Positions 51,587 to 60,421 of a stretch of DNA of 64,000 bases are shown piece after piece (the stretch's first letter is position 1; the number at the start of each line of letters is the position of its first letter). The stretch lies in assembly GCF_000422905.1 (NCBI RefSeq), contig NZ_AUGY01000001.1, positions 62,001 through 126,000 of the forward strand, read 5' to 3'. The notes beneath the pieces are model-generated. The model was not told the origin of the DNA and made no database searches. It was given only the letters and a program-made list of their open reading frames with translations. Origin of the DNA: Paenibacillus alginolyticus DSM 5050 = NBRC 15375 (lineage in GTDB: Bacteria > Bacillota > Bacilli > Paenibacillales > NBRC-103111). The position numbers were made by a program, and so were the translations under genes.

Positions 51587-52627
51587 ATGAGTGGACTTAT
51601 TCATATACAGCAAGCGCTCGGGAAAGTCGTTAGCGGTAGTCATTTGTCGCGTGAGGAAGCGCGCGGCGTCATGTCAGAAATCATGGATGGTGCTGCGACT
51701 CAGGCTCAAATCGGCAGTCTGCTTACCGCACTTCGAATCAAAGGAGAGACGCTGGAGGAGATTACGGGCTTCGCTGAAGCGATGCGGAGCAAAGCGGTTC
51801 AGGTCAATGTACGCCAGAATGATCTGCTGGATACATGCGGGACTGGCGGAGATGGCGCAGAGACGTTCAATATCTCCACAACGGCAGCGATCGTTGCATC
51901 TGCTGGGGGGATTCGCGTAGCGAAACATGGCAATCGGGCGATGTCGAGCAAAAGCGGAAGCGCAGACGTCCTAGAAGCTCTTGGTGTGAAGATTACGTTA
52001 AGCGGAGAGCAAGCGGCTAAATGCTTAGACAGAACAGGCATCTGCTTCATGTTTGCCCAGGCGTACCATCAATCCATGAAGCATGTAGCGGCACCTCGGC
52101 GTGAGCTAGGCTTCAGAACCGTATTCAACTTGCTGGGGCCTTTAACCAATCCAGCGGGCGCTGACCGTCAAGTGCTTGGTGTATTCGACAGCACGAAGAC
52201 TGAGCTAATTGCGCAAGCGCTGCAAGCCCTTGGACTGAAACGAGCTTTGGTCGTAGCAAGCGAGGATGGCTTGGATGAGTTCAGCATATCAGCACCTACG
52301 AAAGTAACGGAACTGAAAGCTGACACCATTCGTACTTATCTCATTACTCCGGATGAACTTGGCTTACGCTCACATAGTATCAAAGACGTAGCGGGTGGAG
52401 ATGCGATATTAAACGCTGAAATCATTCGTCATATTTTTGCTGGCGAGAAGGGACCTTACCGCGATATCGTACTTGCAAATGCTGCAGCCTGCTTCTATGT
52501 GACTGGCCAAGTCGGAACCCTTCAACAGGGTGTGAAATTAGCGGCCGACGTCATTGATTCCGGTCGTGCGGAACAAAAATTGAATGAATTAATCCAATAT
52601 ACAGGAGAACTTTGCCATGTTTCTTGA
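51587..52627 (+). CDS. trpD: Anthranilate phosphoribosyltransferase
   Basis: 346 residues. Joins anthranilate and PRPP. DTCGTGGDGAETFNISTTAA (PRPP site), KHGNRAMSSKSGSADVLEALG and RTVFNLLGPLTNPA are diagnostic. Separate gene, not fused to trpG. GAGAGGAG precedes the ATG. It overlaps trpC by 11 bp. Confidence 0.96.
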   Translation: MSGLIHIQQALGKVVSGSHLSREEARGVMSEIMDGAATQAQIGSLLTALRIKGETLEEITGFAEAMRSKAVQVNVRQNDLLDTCGTGGDGAETFNISTTAAIVASAGGIRVAKHGNRAMSSKSGSADVLEALGVKITLSGEQAAKCLDRTGICFMFAQAYHQSMKHVAAPRRELGFRTVFNLLGPLTNPAGADRQVLGVFDSTKTELIAQALQALGLKRALVVASEDGLDEFSISAPTKVTELKADTIRTYLITPDELGLRSHSIKDVAGGDAILNAEIIRHIFAGEKGPYRDIVLANAAACFYVTGQVGTLQQGVKLAADVIDSGRAEQKLNELIQYTGELCHVS

Positions 52628-53414
52628 TAAAATTGTTGCCACTAAGCGGGTAGAGGTTGAAGCGATGAGCAGCTTTTCAATCAAGGATGCTGAGAGGTTA
52701 ATCTCGGACATGCCTCCTTGTTTAGGCTTTGAACAAGCGTTAACTACACGGAAAAACCGTGCAATGGGTTTAATTGCAGAGGTGAAGAAGGCCTCCCCGT
52801 CCAAAGGATTGATTCGCGATGATTTTGAACCGGTTCTTCTAGCGGAAGCCTATGAAAGGGCTGGCGCAGATTGTATCTCCGTTCTCACGGATGTGGACTA
52901 CTTCCAAGGCAGTAATGAGTACCTGAAAGCTGTTCGTAAGGCTGTGAATGTGCCATTGCTTCGTAAGGATTTCACCATTGATCCGAAGCAAATTTATGAA
53001 GCGCGTTTGATTGGCGCTGATGCTATCCTGCTGATTGCAGCCATTTTAACGACAGATCAAATGAAGCAGTATCTGAAGCTAGCAAGTGATCTTGGTCTAG
53101 ATGCACTCGTTGAGGTCCATGATCGTGAAGAGCTTGAACGTGCACTGGAACTGAATACACAATTGATAGGTATCAACAATCGGAATTTGAAAACATTTGT
53201 TACCGACTTAGGCACAACGGAGGAACTGATTCAATTCATTCCCTCAGGGAAAACTGTCGTCAGTGAAAGTGGCATTTCTACGGTCAAAGATATGACTTAT
53301 TTACAGCAAGTGGGTGCTCAAGCCGTTTTAATCGGTGAGCACTTCATGCGACAACCTATTGTTGAGCAGGCCGTTCATGATCTGATGGGTACGAGGGTTC
53401 AAAAGGCGAAGTAG
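52617..53414 (+). CDS. trpC: Indole-3-glycerol phosphate synthase
   Basis: 265 residues, TIM barrel. LDKIVATKRVEVE start, then IAEVKKASPSKGLI, SVLTDVDYFQGS, LLRKDFTIDPKQIYEARLIGADAILLI, and GINNRNLKTF. Acts after TrpF in the pathway. Start ATG 52617 lies inside trpD with SD AGGAGAA. Confidence 0.96.
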   Translation: MFLDKIVATKRVEVEAMSSFSIKDAERLISDMPPCLGFEQALTTRKNRAMGLIAEVKKASPSKGLIRDDFEPVLLAEAYERAGADCISVLTDVDYFQGSNEYLKAVRKAVNVPLLRKDFTIDPKQIYEARLIGADAILLIAAILTTDQMKQYLKLASDLGLDALVEVHDREELERALELNTQLIGINNRNLKTFVTDLGTTEELIQFIPSGKTVVSESGISTVKDMTYLQQVGAQAVLIGEHFMRQPIVEQAVHDLMGTRVQKAK

Positions 53415-53438
53415 TTGAAGGAGAAAGAGGCGAATTTG

Positions 53439-54137
53439 ATGGCTGTGGGGACGGTTCCAACGGTAAAAATTTGTGGACTTCAAAGCGTTGAAGTGTTAAA
53501 ATCAATCGTGCATTTGCCGATAGATCATATCGGTTTAGTTTTCGCACCGAGCAAGCGGCAAGTCACGGCAGAGAAGGCTGCAGAACTGATTTCTTTTTTG
53601 AAATCAGAAGAGGCAAATGGTGTGTTTGTCCCACTAACTGTAGGGGTATTCGTGAATCCGAGCAAGGAGGATTTAACGGACATTCTGGAGGTGGCTCCAC
53701 TTGATGTCGTCCAGTTACATAGTCAGGAAACACCTGACTTTTGCCGATGGGTTCGAGAACATTTACAGGTGCAAGTATTCAAGTCCGTTTCGATTTCCAA
53801 AACAGAAAATAAAGTCCCTGATTTAGAGGATGTAGCCGCGCAGCTGGACCCTTATATTGGGACTGTCGATGCTGTTTTATTGGATACGTTCGACCCTGTA
53901 TATGGGGGAGGATCAGGCAAAACCTTTGCTTGGGACTGCATTCCTGTTTATCAGGAGTGGGCGCGTTCAGCAGGAGTAGCGCTGCTTGTAGCAGGCGGAC
54001 TACAACCTGATAATGTTGATCAACTAGTAACAGCCTATTACCCCGATGGCGTAGATGTTTCCAGCGGCGTTGAGACCGATGGCGTAAAAGATATAGCCAA
54101 AATTACAGCATTTGTGGAAAGGGTGACTCGAAAGTGA
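53439..54137 (+). CDS. trpF: Phosphoribosylanthranilate isomerase
   Basis: 232 residues from ATG 53439 (SD AAAGAGG); a TTG at 53415 directly after the trpC stop lies before that SD. TIM barrel: [60 protein letters not shown] and [10 protein letters not shown]. Overlaps trpB by 4 bp (GTGA). Confidence 0.94.
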   Translation: MAVGTVPTVKICGLQSVEVLKSIVHLPIDHIGLVFAPSKRQVTAEKAAELISFLKSEEANGVFVPLTVGVFVNPSKEDLTDILEVAPLDVVQLHSQETPDFCRWVREHLQVQVFKSVSISKTENKVPDLEDVAAQLDPYIGTVDAVLLDTFDPVYGGGSGKTFAWDCIPVYQEWARSAGVALLVAGGLQPDNVDQLVTAYYPDGVDVSSGVETDGVKDIAKITAFVERVTRK

Positions 54138-55330
54138 CGCAAGTACCTGACCAGCACGGCAGATTCGGCAAGTTCGGCGGCCGTTATGTTCCCGAGACGT
54201 TGATGAATGCTCTGATTGAGCTTGAAGAAGCTTATGAACAATATAAAAATGATCCTGAATTTATTGCCGAGGTGCGCTACCTACAAAAACAATATTCTGG
54301 CCGGCCAACACCGCTTTATTATGCAGAGCGACTTTCTGAGCTTTTGGGCGGAGCCAAAATTTATTTGAAGCGTGAGGATTTGAATCATACAGGTGCTCAC
54401 AAAATTAATAACACCATCGGGCAAGCGGTTCTCGCTAAACGAATGGGTAAGAAGAAGATTATTGCGGAAACTGGAGCTGGGCAGCACGGTGTTGCATCAG
54501 CAACGGTTGCTGCTCTAATGGGATTTGAGTGTAAAGTATTCATGGGCGAGGAAGACACGAAGCGTCAGCAGTTAAATGTTTTCCGGATGAAATTGCTTGG
54601 CTCTGATGTCATACCTGTTACGTCTGGCACACGTACGCTGAAAGATGCTTGTAATGAAACGCTTCGTTACTGGGTTAGCAACGTTCAGGATACTTATTAT
54701 ATCCTAGGGTCCGTTACAGGACCGCATCCTTATCCCATGATGGTACGTGATTTCCAACGTGTCATTGGCGATGAGTCACGTGAGCAAATCCTTGAAACCG
54801 AAGGCCGATTGCCTGATGCTGTCATTGCTTGCGTAGGCGGAGGCAGTAACGCCATGGGTATTTTCTACCCGTTCGTCCAAGACGAATCAGTGAAACTGAT
54901 TGGCGTGGAAGCGGCTGGCCACGGTATTCATACCGAAGAACATGCTGCAACAATGACCAAGGGAACTCCAGGTGTTTTCCAAGGTTCTCTTAGCTATTTG
55001 CTGCAGGATGAGTATGGTCAAGTTCTGCCGGCACATTCCATCTCAGCAGGCTTGGATTATCCTGGGATTGGACCGGAGCATTCCTACCTCAAAGACATCG
55101 AGCGAGCAACGTATTATCCAATCACGGATCAGGAAGCACTAGACGCGCTTCAACTGCTTAGTCGCACGGAAGGAATCATTCCAGCCTTAGAGAGTGCACA
55201 TGCCATTGCTCAAACGGTTAAAATAGCTCCTACCATGTCCAAGGATGAAATTATTATCGTAAATCTTTCCGGACGCGGCGATAAAGATGTTGAGTCCATC
55301 ATGAGCTATCTCGACACGGGGAGGGAATAA
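54134..55330 (+). CDS. trpB: Tryptophan synthase beta chain
   Basis: 398 residues, PLP enzyme that joins indole and serine. [17 protein letters not shown] start, PLP Lys in [24 protein letters not shown], and the phosphate-binding [10 protein letters not shown]. TrpB1-type length. GTG 54134 overlaps the trpF stop. Serine comes from the serA route at 10246. Confidence 0.96.
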   Translation: MTQVPDQHGRFGKFGGRYVPETLMNALIELEEAYEQYKNDPEFIAEVRYLQKQYSGRPTPLYYAERLSELLGGAKIYLKREDLNHTGAHKINNTIGQAVLAKRMGKKKIIAETGAGQHGVASATVAALMGFECKVFMGEEDTKRQQLNVFRMKLLGSDVIPVTSGTRTLKDACNETLRYWVSNVQDTYYILGSVTGPHPYPMMVRDFQRVIGDESREQILETEGRLPDAVIACVGGGSNAMGIFYPFVQDESVKLIGVEAAGHGIHTEEHAATMTKGTPGVFQGSLSYLLQDEYGQVLPAHSISAGLDYPGIGPEHSYLKDIERATYYPITDQEALDALQLLSRTEGIIPALESAHAIAQTVKIAPTMSKDEIIIVNLSGRGDKDVESIMSYLDTGRE

Positions 55331-55333
55331 GCG

Positions 55334-56149
55334 ATGAATCGTATTGATAGTCGATTTGCCGAGCTCAAAGAGCGCGGAGAAACAGCGATGATTCCTTTCT
55401 TGACCATCGGTGATCCTTCCCTAGAAGCATCCCTTGAGCTTATTCTTGAAATGGAACGTGCAGGTGCCGACTTGATCGAGTTAGGTGTACCTTATTCCGA
55501 TCCTTTAGCTGACGGTCCTGTGATTCAACGTTCCTCTGAACGTGCTTTACAGCGCAAAATTTCCATTTTTGATGTCATGGACGTCGCTCTTCAGGCAAGA
55601 AGCAGAGGTTCTAAGCTGCCTTTTATTCTTTTTACGTATTATAATCCAGTGTTACAGATTGGACTGGATCGTATTTTCAAAGCGATGCAGGAGAATGAAA
55701 TCAGCGGCATCATTATTCCTGATCTTCCGTTGGAGGAAGACAGTGAGACAAGAGCGATTGCTGAAGCAAATGGGATTCATCTTATCCCGCTGGTTGCGCC
55801 AACATCCAATGAGCGCGTTAAGCGAATTGCAGCTGGAGCTCGCGGATTCGTCTACTGTGTGTCTTCATTAGGTGTAACAGGCGAGCGCGCCGAATTCTTC
55901 GGAGGCATTGAGGAATTCCTTGCAACCGTACGGGAAGCAGCCAGTGTTCCGATTGTCGTCGGCTTTGGTATTTCGAATCGTGAGCAAGTTAAGCGCTTTG
56001 AGAGTCTTTGTGACGGTGTCGTAGTAGGCAGTGCGATTGTACGAACGATTGAGAACGTACTGCCTCATCTTGAGGCTGATGCTGCACATCCGGAAGGACT
56101 CTTGCAAATTCGTAACTTTGTGGGACAATTAAAACGTTCGGATAACTAA
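55334..56149 (+). CDS. trpA: Tryptophan synthase alpha chain
   Basis: 271 residues, TIM barrel that cleaves indole-3-glycerol phosphate. MIPFLTIGDPSLEAS, catalytic Glu in DLIELGVPYSDPLADGPVIQ, and GFVYCVSSLGVTG are diagnostic. Starts 3 bp after trpB (SD GGGAG within the end of trpB). Confidence 0.96.
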   Translation: MNRIDSRFAELKERGETAMIPFLTIGDPSLEASLELILEMERAGADLIELGVPYSDPLADGPVIQRSSERALQRKISIFDVMDVALQARSRGSKLPFILFTYYNPVLQIGLDRIFKAMQENEISGIIIPDLPLEEDSETRAIAEANGIHLIPLVAPTSNERVKRIAAGARGFVYCVSSLGVTGERAEFFGGIEEFLATVREAASVPIVVGFGISNREQVKRFESLCDGVVVGSAIVRTIENVLPHLEADAAHPEGLLQIRNFVGQLKRSDN

Positions 56150-56166
56150 TTGACGAGGTGACTATC

Positions 56167-57267
56167 ATGAAACCGAAACAAACGATTGTACATTTACCTG
56201 TCTATCAACCAGGTAAGCCTATTGAAGAAGTGAAACGTGAGCTAGGTTTGACAGAAGTGATTAAGCTGGCATCGAACGAAAACCCTTTCGGCTCCTCGCC
56301 CAAAGTAAAAGCAGCGATAGAAGCGGAATTATCCAACATCAGCTTGTATCCTGATGGGGGAGCTGTTCAATTGACAGAAGCGGTTGCTGAATCCCTTGGC
56401 GTGGCAACGAATCAGCTTATTTTTGGCGCAGGCTCTGATGAAGTTATTCTGATGCTGGCGCGGGCTTTCCTTGTTCAAGGTGACGAATCCGTTATGGCTT
56501 CACACACGTTCCCTCAGTACAAGCATAACTGTGAAATCGAAGGGGCTGTGTCCATTGAGGTTCCTTTGAAAGAAGGAACACATGATTTGGATGGCATGCT
56601 TGCTGCCATTACGGAACGTACGAAAATCGTTTGGATTTGTAACCCGAACAATCCGACAGGGACGATGAATACCGATGCGGAGATTAAGGCGTTTTTGGCC
56701 AAAGTTCCAGATCATGTTATCGTCGTTCTAGACGAAGCTTACTGTGAGTACAACACGACAGGGGAATTCCCGGACAGCATAGAATTAATTGGTCAATACC
56801 GCAATGTCATAGCGCTGCGTACTTTCTCGAAAATTTATGGGTTGGCTTCTCTGCGAATTGGTTACGGGATCGGACATCCAGATGTTATTCGATCCATTAA
56901 TCAAGTGCGGGAACCTTTTAACACGACCAGATTTGCTCAAGCCGCTGCGCTTGCCGCAATTAAAGATCAAGATTTTATCCAAAGTTGCCGAGAAGCAAAC
57001 ACGGCTGGCTTACAATACTTAACAGAAGAGTTCAACAAGATGGGTCTTCAAGCATTTCCGGCACATGGTAACTTCATCATGGTGAATGTTGGCAAGCCAG
57101 CTGCGGATGTATTTAATGGTTTGCTGCGCAGAGGTATCATCATTCGCGGAGGTCACATGTTGGGCTTTCCAACGTCGCTTCGCGTTACAATCGGTTCGCG
57201 CGAGCAGAATGAGAAAATCATTGCGGCTTTAACGAAAGTGCTAGCTGAGGTTGCAGTTCAGGCCTAA
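56167..57267 (+). CDS. hisC: Histidinol-phosphate / aromatic aminotransferase
   Basis: 366 residues from ATG 56167 (SD ACGAGGTG; GTG 56158 overlaps it). Class II PLP aminotransferase: SNENPFGSSPKVKAAI, ICNPNNPTGT, LDEAYCEY, PLP Lys in TFSKIYGLASLRIGYG. Between trpA and tyrA as in B. subtilis, where the enzyme serves histidine, tyrosine and phenylalanine synthesis. Confidence 0.94.
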   Translation: MKPKQTIVHLPVYQPGKPIEEVKRELGLTEVIKLASNENPFGSSPKVKAAIEAELSNISLYPDGGAVQLTEAVAESLGVATNQLIFGAGSDEVILMLARAFLVQGDESVMASHTFPQYKHNCEIEGAVSIEVPLKEGTHDLDGMLAAITERTKIVWICNPNNPTGTMNTDAEIKAFLAKVPDHVIVVLDEAYCEYNTTGEFPDSIELIGQYRNVIALRTFSKIYGLASLRIGYGIGHPDVIRSINQVREPFNTTRFAQAAALAAIKDQDFIQSCREANTAGLQYLTEEFNKMGLQAFPAHGNFIMVNVGKPAADVFNGLLRRGIIIRGGHMLGFPTSLRVTIGSREQNEKIIAALTKVLAEVAVQA

Positions 57268-57291
57268 TTTAAATCATAAAGGTTGATTTCA

Positions 57292-58380
57292 TTGACGAAA
57301 ATTGCGATATTCGGTGTAGGGCTGATCGGTGGATCACTCGCCCTATGCTATAAAGGAAAACCAGGATTTACAGTCGTCGGTCACTCACCGAATCCGAAAT
57401 CAGTTGAAAAACTTCTGAAACGGAATGTTGTTGATACGGCTACAACGAGTATGGCTGAAGCGGTAGAAGGAGCGGACTACATTTTTCTTTGCGTGCCAGT
57501 AGGTATGTTAGAGGAATATGTCCAACAGCTCGTGCAGCTCCCTCTGAAAGATGGTTGTATCATTACAGATGTCGGTAGTACTAAAGCTTCAATCACGGAG
57601 AGTGCAGCATCCTTTGTCAAGGAAAACGTCTATTTTATCGGCGGTCACCCCATGGCAGGCTCCGAACGTCATGGGGTGGAGGCAGCTTCCTCGCACCTGT
57701 TCGAAAATGCGTTCTATGTCCTGACACCGGCAGAGGGTACACCGCAAGCTGAGGTTGATCGTCTGACGGAGCTGCTGAGGAAGACCAAGGCGCAAATTGT
57801 TCAAGTAGGTGCCCGCGAACACGATGACATCGTAGGTGCAATCAGCCATTTACCGCATATTATTGCGGTTGCCTTGGTAAATCAAGTAAGAGGCTATAAC
57901 GAAACGAATCCGTTGTATCAAAATTTGGCTGCAGGCGGCTTCAGGGATATCACGCGTATCGCTTCCAGTGAACCGATGATTTGGCGCGATATTCTTGTTA
58001 ACAATAAAGACGTCTTGCTTAAACTGCTCAAGGATTGGAATCTAGAAATGTCTCGCTTTATTAAGCTGCTGGAACAAAGTGACGGCGAAGGGATCGCTGA
58101 ACAATTCCGTTCTGCAGGTGAGTTCCGGAGTCAATTGCCTGAACGCAGAAAAGGGATGATCACGTCCTTATTCGATATTTATGTAGATATTCCAGATCAT
58201 CCTGGCATCATCGGCCAAATTACCACCTTACTTGGTAACGCTAAAATAAATTTAAGCAACATTCAAATTATTGAAAGCCGTGAAGATGTTCCCGGTGTAC
58301 TCAGACTTTCATTTCGAAATCAGGAAGACGCCGATCGGGCATCTGGGCTGCTCAGTGGTCCTTACGCTGTGCATGTATAA
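57292..58380 (+). CDS. tyrA: Prephenate dehydrogenase
   Basis: 362 residues from TTG 57292 (SD AAAGG 57278-57282; TTG 57283 is too close to it). NAD-binding IAIFGVGLIGGSLAL, catalytic His in GGHPMAGSERHG, ISHLPHIIAVAL, and a C-terminal ACT domain (about 290-362, DHPGIIGQITTLLGN). In B. subtilis aroE follows tyrA; here a terminator and an unrelated gene follow. Confidence 0.95.
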   Translation: MTKIAIFGVGLIGGSLALCYKGKPGFTVVGHSPNPKSVEKLLKRNVVDTATTSMAEAVEGADYIFLCVPVGMLEEYVQQLVQLPLKDGCIITDVGSTKASITESAASFVKENVYFIGGHPMAGSERHGVEAASSHLFENAFYVLTPAEGTPQAEVDRLTELLRKTKAQIVQVGAREHDDIVGAISHLPHIIAVALVNQVRGYNETNPLYQNLAAGGFRDITRIASSEPMIWRDILVNNKDVLLKLLKDWNLEMSRFIKLLEQSDGEGIAEQFRSAGEFRSQLPERRKGMITSLFDIYVDIPDHPGIIGQITTLLGNAKINLSNIQIIESREDVPGVLRLSFRNQEDADRASGLLSGPYAVHV

Positions 58381-58398
58381 CGCTCATCGTTTTATCAT

Positions 58399-58470
58399 AA
58401 ATAAGCTGTTTTCTTTCCTTTTTTGCACAATTCGAAAAGAGGAAGGGAGCAGCTTATTTTATTTTTATTA
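58399..58470 (+). terminator. Terminator after tyrA, end of the trp supraoperon
   Basis: AAATAAGCTG (58399-58408) pairs with CAGCTTATTT (58450-58459); an inner CTTTCCTTTTTT / AAAAGAGGAAGG pairing extends it. TATTTTTATT follows. Confidence 0.82.
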
Positions 58471-58545
58471 ATAGATTCTCAAAGAAAAAGCTTCGTGATA
58501 TAATGACAATCTATTCATATATATATTACTTGTGGGGCGAACGTG

Positions 58546-59409
58546 ATGAAAATTCAATTGTTATGGAAAAGTATGCTTATTTTGTTAATCGCTTTCATGA
58601 ATTTCTTACCATCTTTAGTTCGAGCCAACGATGTTGTTTATTCAAATGAAGTTGTTGTTCTGGTTTATCACCATATCGATGATCAAGTACAGGGCTCCGT
58701 GACGATTTCGACAACGCTGTTCGAAAAGCAGTTGGAAGCTATGCAGCGGAAAGGCTACCATTTCATTAGCATGGATGAGTTTAAAAGCTTTAAGTCAGAG
58801 GGGACGGCAATTCCCGACAATGCGGTACTTGTAACGTTTGATGATGGCTACAAAAGCTTCTATACCAATGCTTTCCCGATACTCAAAAAGATGAAAATAC
58901 CTGCTGTGAATTTCGTTATTACCAAAGATATGGACAACCCGGGTGGAACACTGTTACCTTCTTTGTCTAGAGAAGAGATTAAGAAGATGAGAAAAGAATT
59001 TGCTGGTATTGATTTTCAATGTCATTCGGATGCTCTGCATGCGATGAACAATGGCAAGCCTCTGTTAACCAACAAACTAACACAAAACGGTATAACAGAA
59101 ACAGACGATGAATTCAAACAAAGAATCCTGAACGATACCCGTACAGGCCTTGCTAAACTCATTGAAGTGAATGGCTCAAAATCCGTCGATTCCTATGCGT
59201 ATCCTTTCGGAAGCTATGATGATCATACGATTACATATCTTCAGGAAGCAGGAGTTAAGTTTGCCTTTACAACTAAATCAGGTATAACTATGAAGGATAC
59301 GGATCCTATGCAAATCCCACGTATCAATGCAGGCAGTCCTTTCATTCGTCCACATTCCATAAACAATTTGATTAAACAAGCCAAGAGGCATCAAATACAA
59401 CCCATTTAA
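58546..59409 (+). CDS. Secreted polysaccharide deacetylase (NodB/PgaB-like)
   Basis: 287 residues from ATG 58546 (GTG 58543 also possible). Signal peptide (about 1-28, ending VRA), then a carbohydrate-esterase-4 domain: VLVYHHIDD, VLVTFDDGYKSFYTNAFPILKKM, a His pair in FQCHSDALHAM (changed from the usual H-S/T-x3-H), and YAYPFGSYDDHTI. Removes acetyl groups from a surface polysaccharide. Unlike the lipoprotein at 16385, it has no lipobox. The long gap after it holds the candidate small RNA. Confidence 0.86.
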   Translation: MKIQLLWKSMLILLIAFMNFLPSLVRANDVVYSNEVVVLVYHHIDDQVQGSVTISTTLFEKQLEAMQRKGYHFISMDEFKSFKSEGTAIPDNAVLVTFDDGYKSFYTNAFPILKKMKIPAVNFVITKDMDNPGGTLLPSLSREEIKKMRKEFAGIDFQCHSDALHAMNNGKPLLTNKLTQNGITETDDEFKQRILNDTRTGLAKLIEVNGSKSVDSYAYPFGSYDDHTITYLQEAGVKFAFTTKSGITMKDTDPMQIPRINAGSPFIRPHSINNLIKQAKRHQIQPI

Positions 59410-59426
59410 TCTTAATAAAATGAGTT

Positions 59427-59440
59427 GGTAAACGTTTTCA
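59427..59440 (+). promoter_or_regulatory. cre-like catabolite control site
   Basis: GGTAAACGTTTTCA matches the cre consensus TGWAARCGYTWNCW at 13 of 14 positions. It ends 9 bp before the -35 of the perfect promoter at 59450, a position where CcpA can activate. Confidence 0.45.
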
Positions 59441-59449
59441 AAATAAGTA

Positions 59450-59478
59450 TTGACAGAATGAAACCGTATACATATAAT
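59450..59478 (+). promoter_or_regulatory. Perfect-consensus sigmaA promoter of a candidate small RNA
   Basis: TTGACA (59450-59455), exactly 17 bp, TATAAT (59473-59478). No mismatch in either hexamer. No coding gene starts before the terminator about 60 bp downstream. Confidence 0.85.
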
Positions 59479-59484
59479 AAAAGT

Positions 59485-59560
59485 ACAGTATGGTTTCTCT
59501 CCACTCCTATCCGATAATCGCACCATAAGTGCAACCGCCGATTCGGCGGTTTTTTTTTGT
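59485..59560 (+). ncRNA. Candidate small RNA of about 75 nt
   Basis: The transcript from the promoter at 59450 would start near 59485 and stop in the T run after the hairpin at 59533-59551. The unpaired part holds a pyrimidine-rich stretch (TTTCTCTCCACTCCTATCC), which could pair with purine-rich ribosome binding sites. No start codon plus SD is present inside. It might instead be an attenuated leader of the sigma-factor operon 270 bp further on. Confidence 0.55.
59533..59559 (+). terminator. Terminator of the candidate small RNA
   Basis: AACCGCC (59533-59539), loop GATTC, GGCGGTT (59545-59551), then eight more T. Confidence 0.92.
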
Positions 59561-59643
59561 GTTTATGTACCATATTTTTCTGATTTTATTATATAATGGG
59601 AAGGACAGTTTGTTGTGTGCATCTGACACACTGCAAATTGAAC

Positions 59644-59677
59644 TTTATCGAACAATTTGTCGAAACTAGCAGGAATT
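59644..59677 (+). promoter_or_regulatory. Tandem Spo0A-box-like sites and sigmaH-like -35
   Basis: TTTGTCGAA (59656-59664) is a perfect 0A box core (TGTCGAA). TTTATCGAA (59644-59652) is a one-mismatch copy 12 bp before it. AGGAATTT (59670-59677) resembles a sigmaH -35, but a well-spaced -10 was not found. The rest of 59561-59833 has no gene. Confidence 0.4.
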
Positions 59678-59761
59678 TCGTGATGAATCAAGAAGGTTTT
59701 ATAGGCTCATATTTTATTCGTACATAAATTCATAATTCTTTTACAAATAACCGCAACTTTT

Positions 59762-59801
59762 CACTCCAGCTGCAGTACAACATGTATGAGCAGTTGGAGT
59801 G
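59762..59801 (+). promoter_or_regulatory. Strong non-terminator hairpin before the sigma factor gene
   Basis: CACTCCAGCTGC (59762-59773) pairs with GCAGTTGGAGTG (59790-59801), 12 pairs with one G-U, no T run. It ends about 16 bp before the AGGAGG SD, so it may affect translation or RNA stability, or serve as a protein-binding site. Confidence 0.55.
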
Positions 59802-59833
59802 GTACCCGGGATCGATAGGAGGGCCGCCACGTA

Positions 59834-60415
59834 ATGACCGATTCCCAATTGATCAGAGAAATCAAGGATGGAAATGTTCAGATTTACAATGAACTTATGC
59901 GTCGTTACGAGCGTAAAATCCTTGCATTTATTTTTCATATGTTAAAGAATACGCAGATGGAAGCCATCGCTGAAGATCTGTGTAACGAAACTTTTTATAA
60001 AGCGTATCGCAGTTTGCATTCATTCCGAGAAATCGAGGCATCCTTTTCAACCTGGTTGTACACCATTGCCCGAAATACGGTTCTGAGTGAGCTGCGCAAA
60101 AATAAAAGCGTACAAGTATCGCTGGAACAAAGTGGTCTGACGCCACATGCATCCTTTGATGCCATGCCAGAGCAAGCTATGCTGCGTAATGAGAAAGTGA
60201 CTATGGTTCGCGAAGCTATTAATAGTTTACCAGAGAAACAACGATCGGCCTTGATCCTTAGAGAATACGATCAGATGGATTATCAGGAAATCGCGAACAT
60301 TTTAGGTCAAACAGTGAGCTCAGTGAAGTCACTCTTGTTTAGAGCAAGGGCATCCGTTAAATTACAACTGGATCCTTATTTCAGTGAACCGATATTCGAA
60401 GAATCGAAGGGATGA
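59834..60415 (+). CDS. ECF-type RNA polymerase sigma factor
   Basis: 193 residues. Region 2 (about 10-80: YNELMRRYERKILAFIF, EDLCNETFYKAYRSL, SFSTWLYTIARN) and region 4 (about 130-180: LPEKQRSALILREYDQMDYQEIANILGQTVSSVKSLLFRAR) are joined by a short linker; there is no region 1 or 3. ATG 59834 follows AGGAGG. The downstream gene encodes a zinc-finger anti-sigma factor, 6 bp away. The pair resembles SigW/RsiW in layout, but the regulon is unknown. No classic ECF autoregulatory promoter (AAC...CGT) was found upstream. Confidence 0.9.
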   Translation: MTDSQLIREIKDGNVQIYNELMRRYERKILAFIFHMLKNTQMEAIAEDLCNETFYKAYRSLHSFREIEASFSTWLYTIARNTVLSELRKNKSVQVSLEQSGLTPHASFDAMPEQAMLRNEKVTMVREAINSLPEKQRSALILREYDQMDYQEIANILGQTVSSVKSLLFRARASVKLQLDPYFSEPIFEESKG

Positions 60416-60421
60416 AAGAGC

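Noticed and set aside
59459-59480. ECF-type autoregulatory promoter (TGAAAC) before the sigma gene
   Set aside because: TGAAAC is present but no CGTC-like -10 at the right distance; the bases belong to the perfect sigmaA promoter.
59593-59728. 44-codon reading frame starting near TATAATGGG upstream of the sigma factor gene
   Set aside because: No SD before its ATG and no protein-like features; 0A boxes lie within it.
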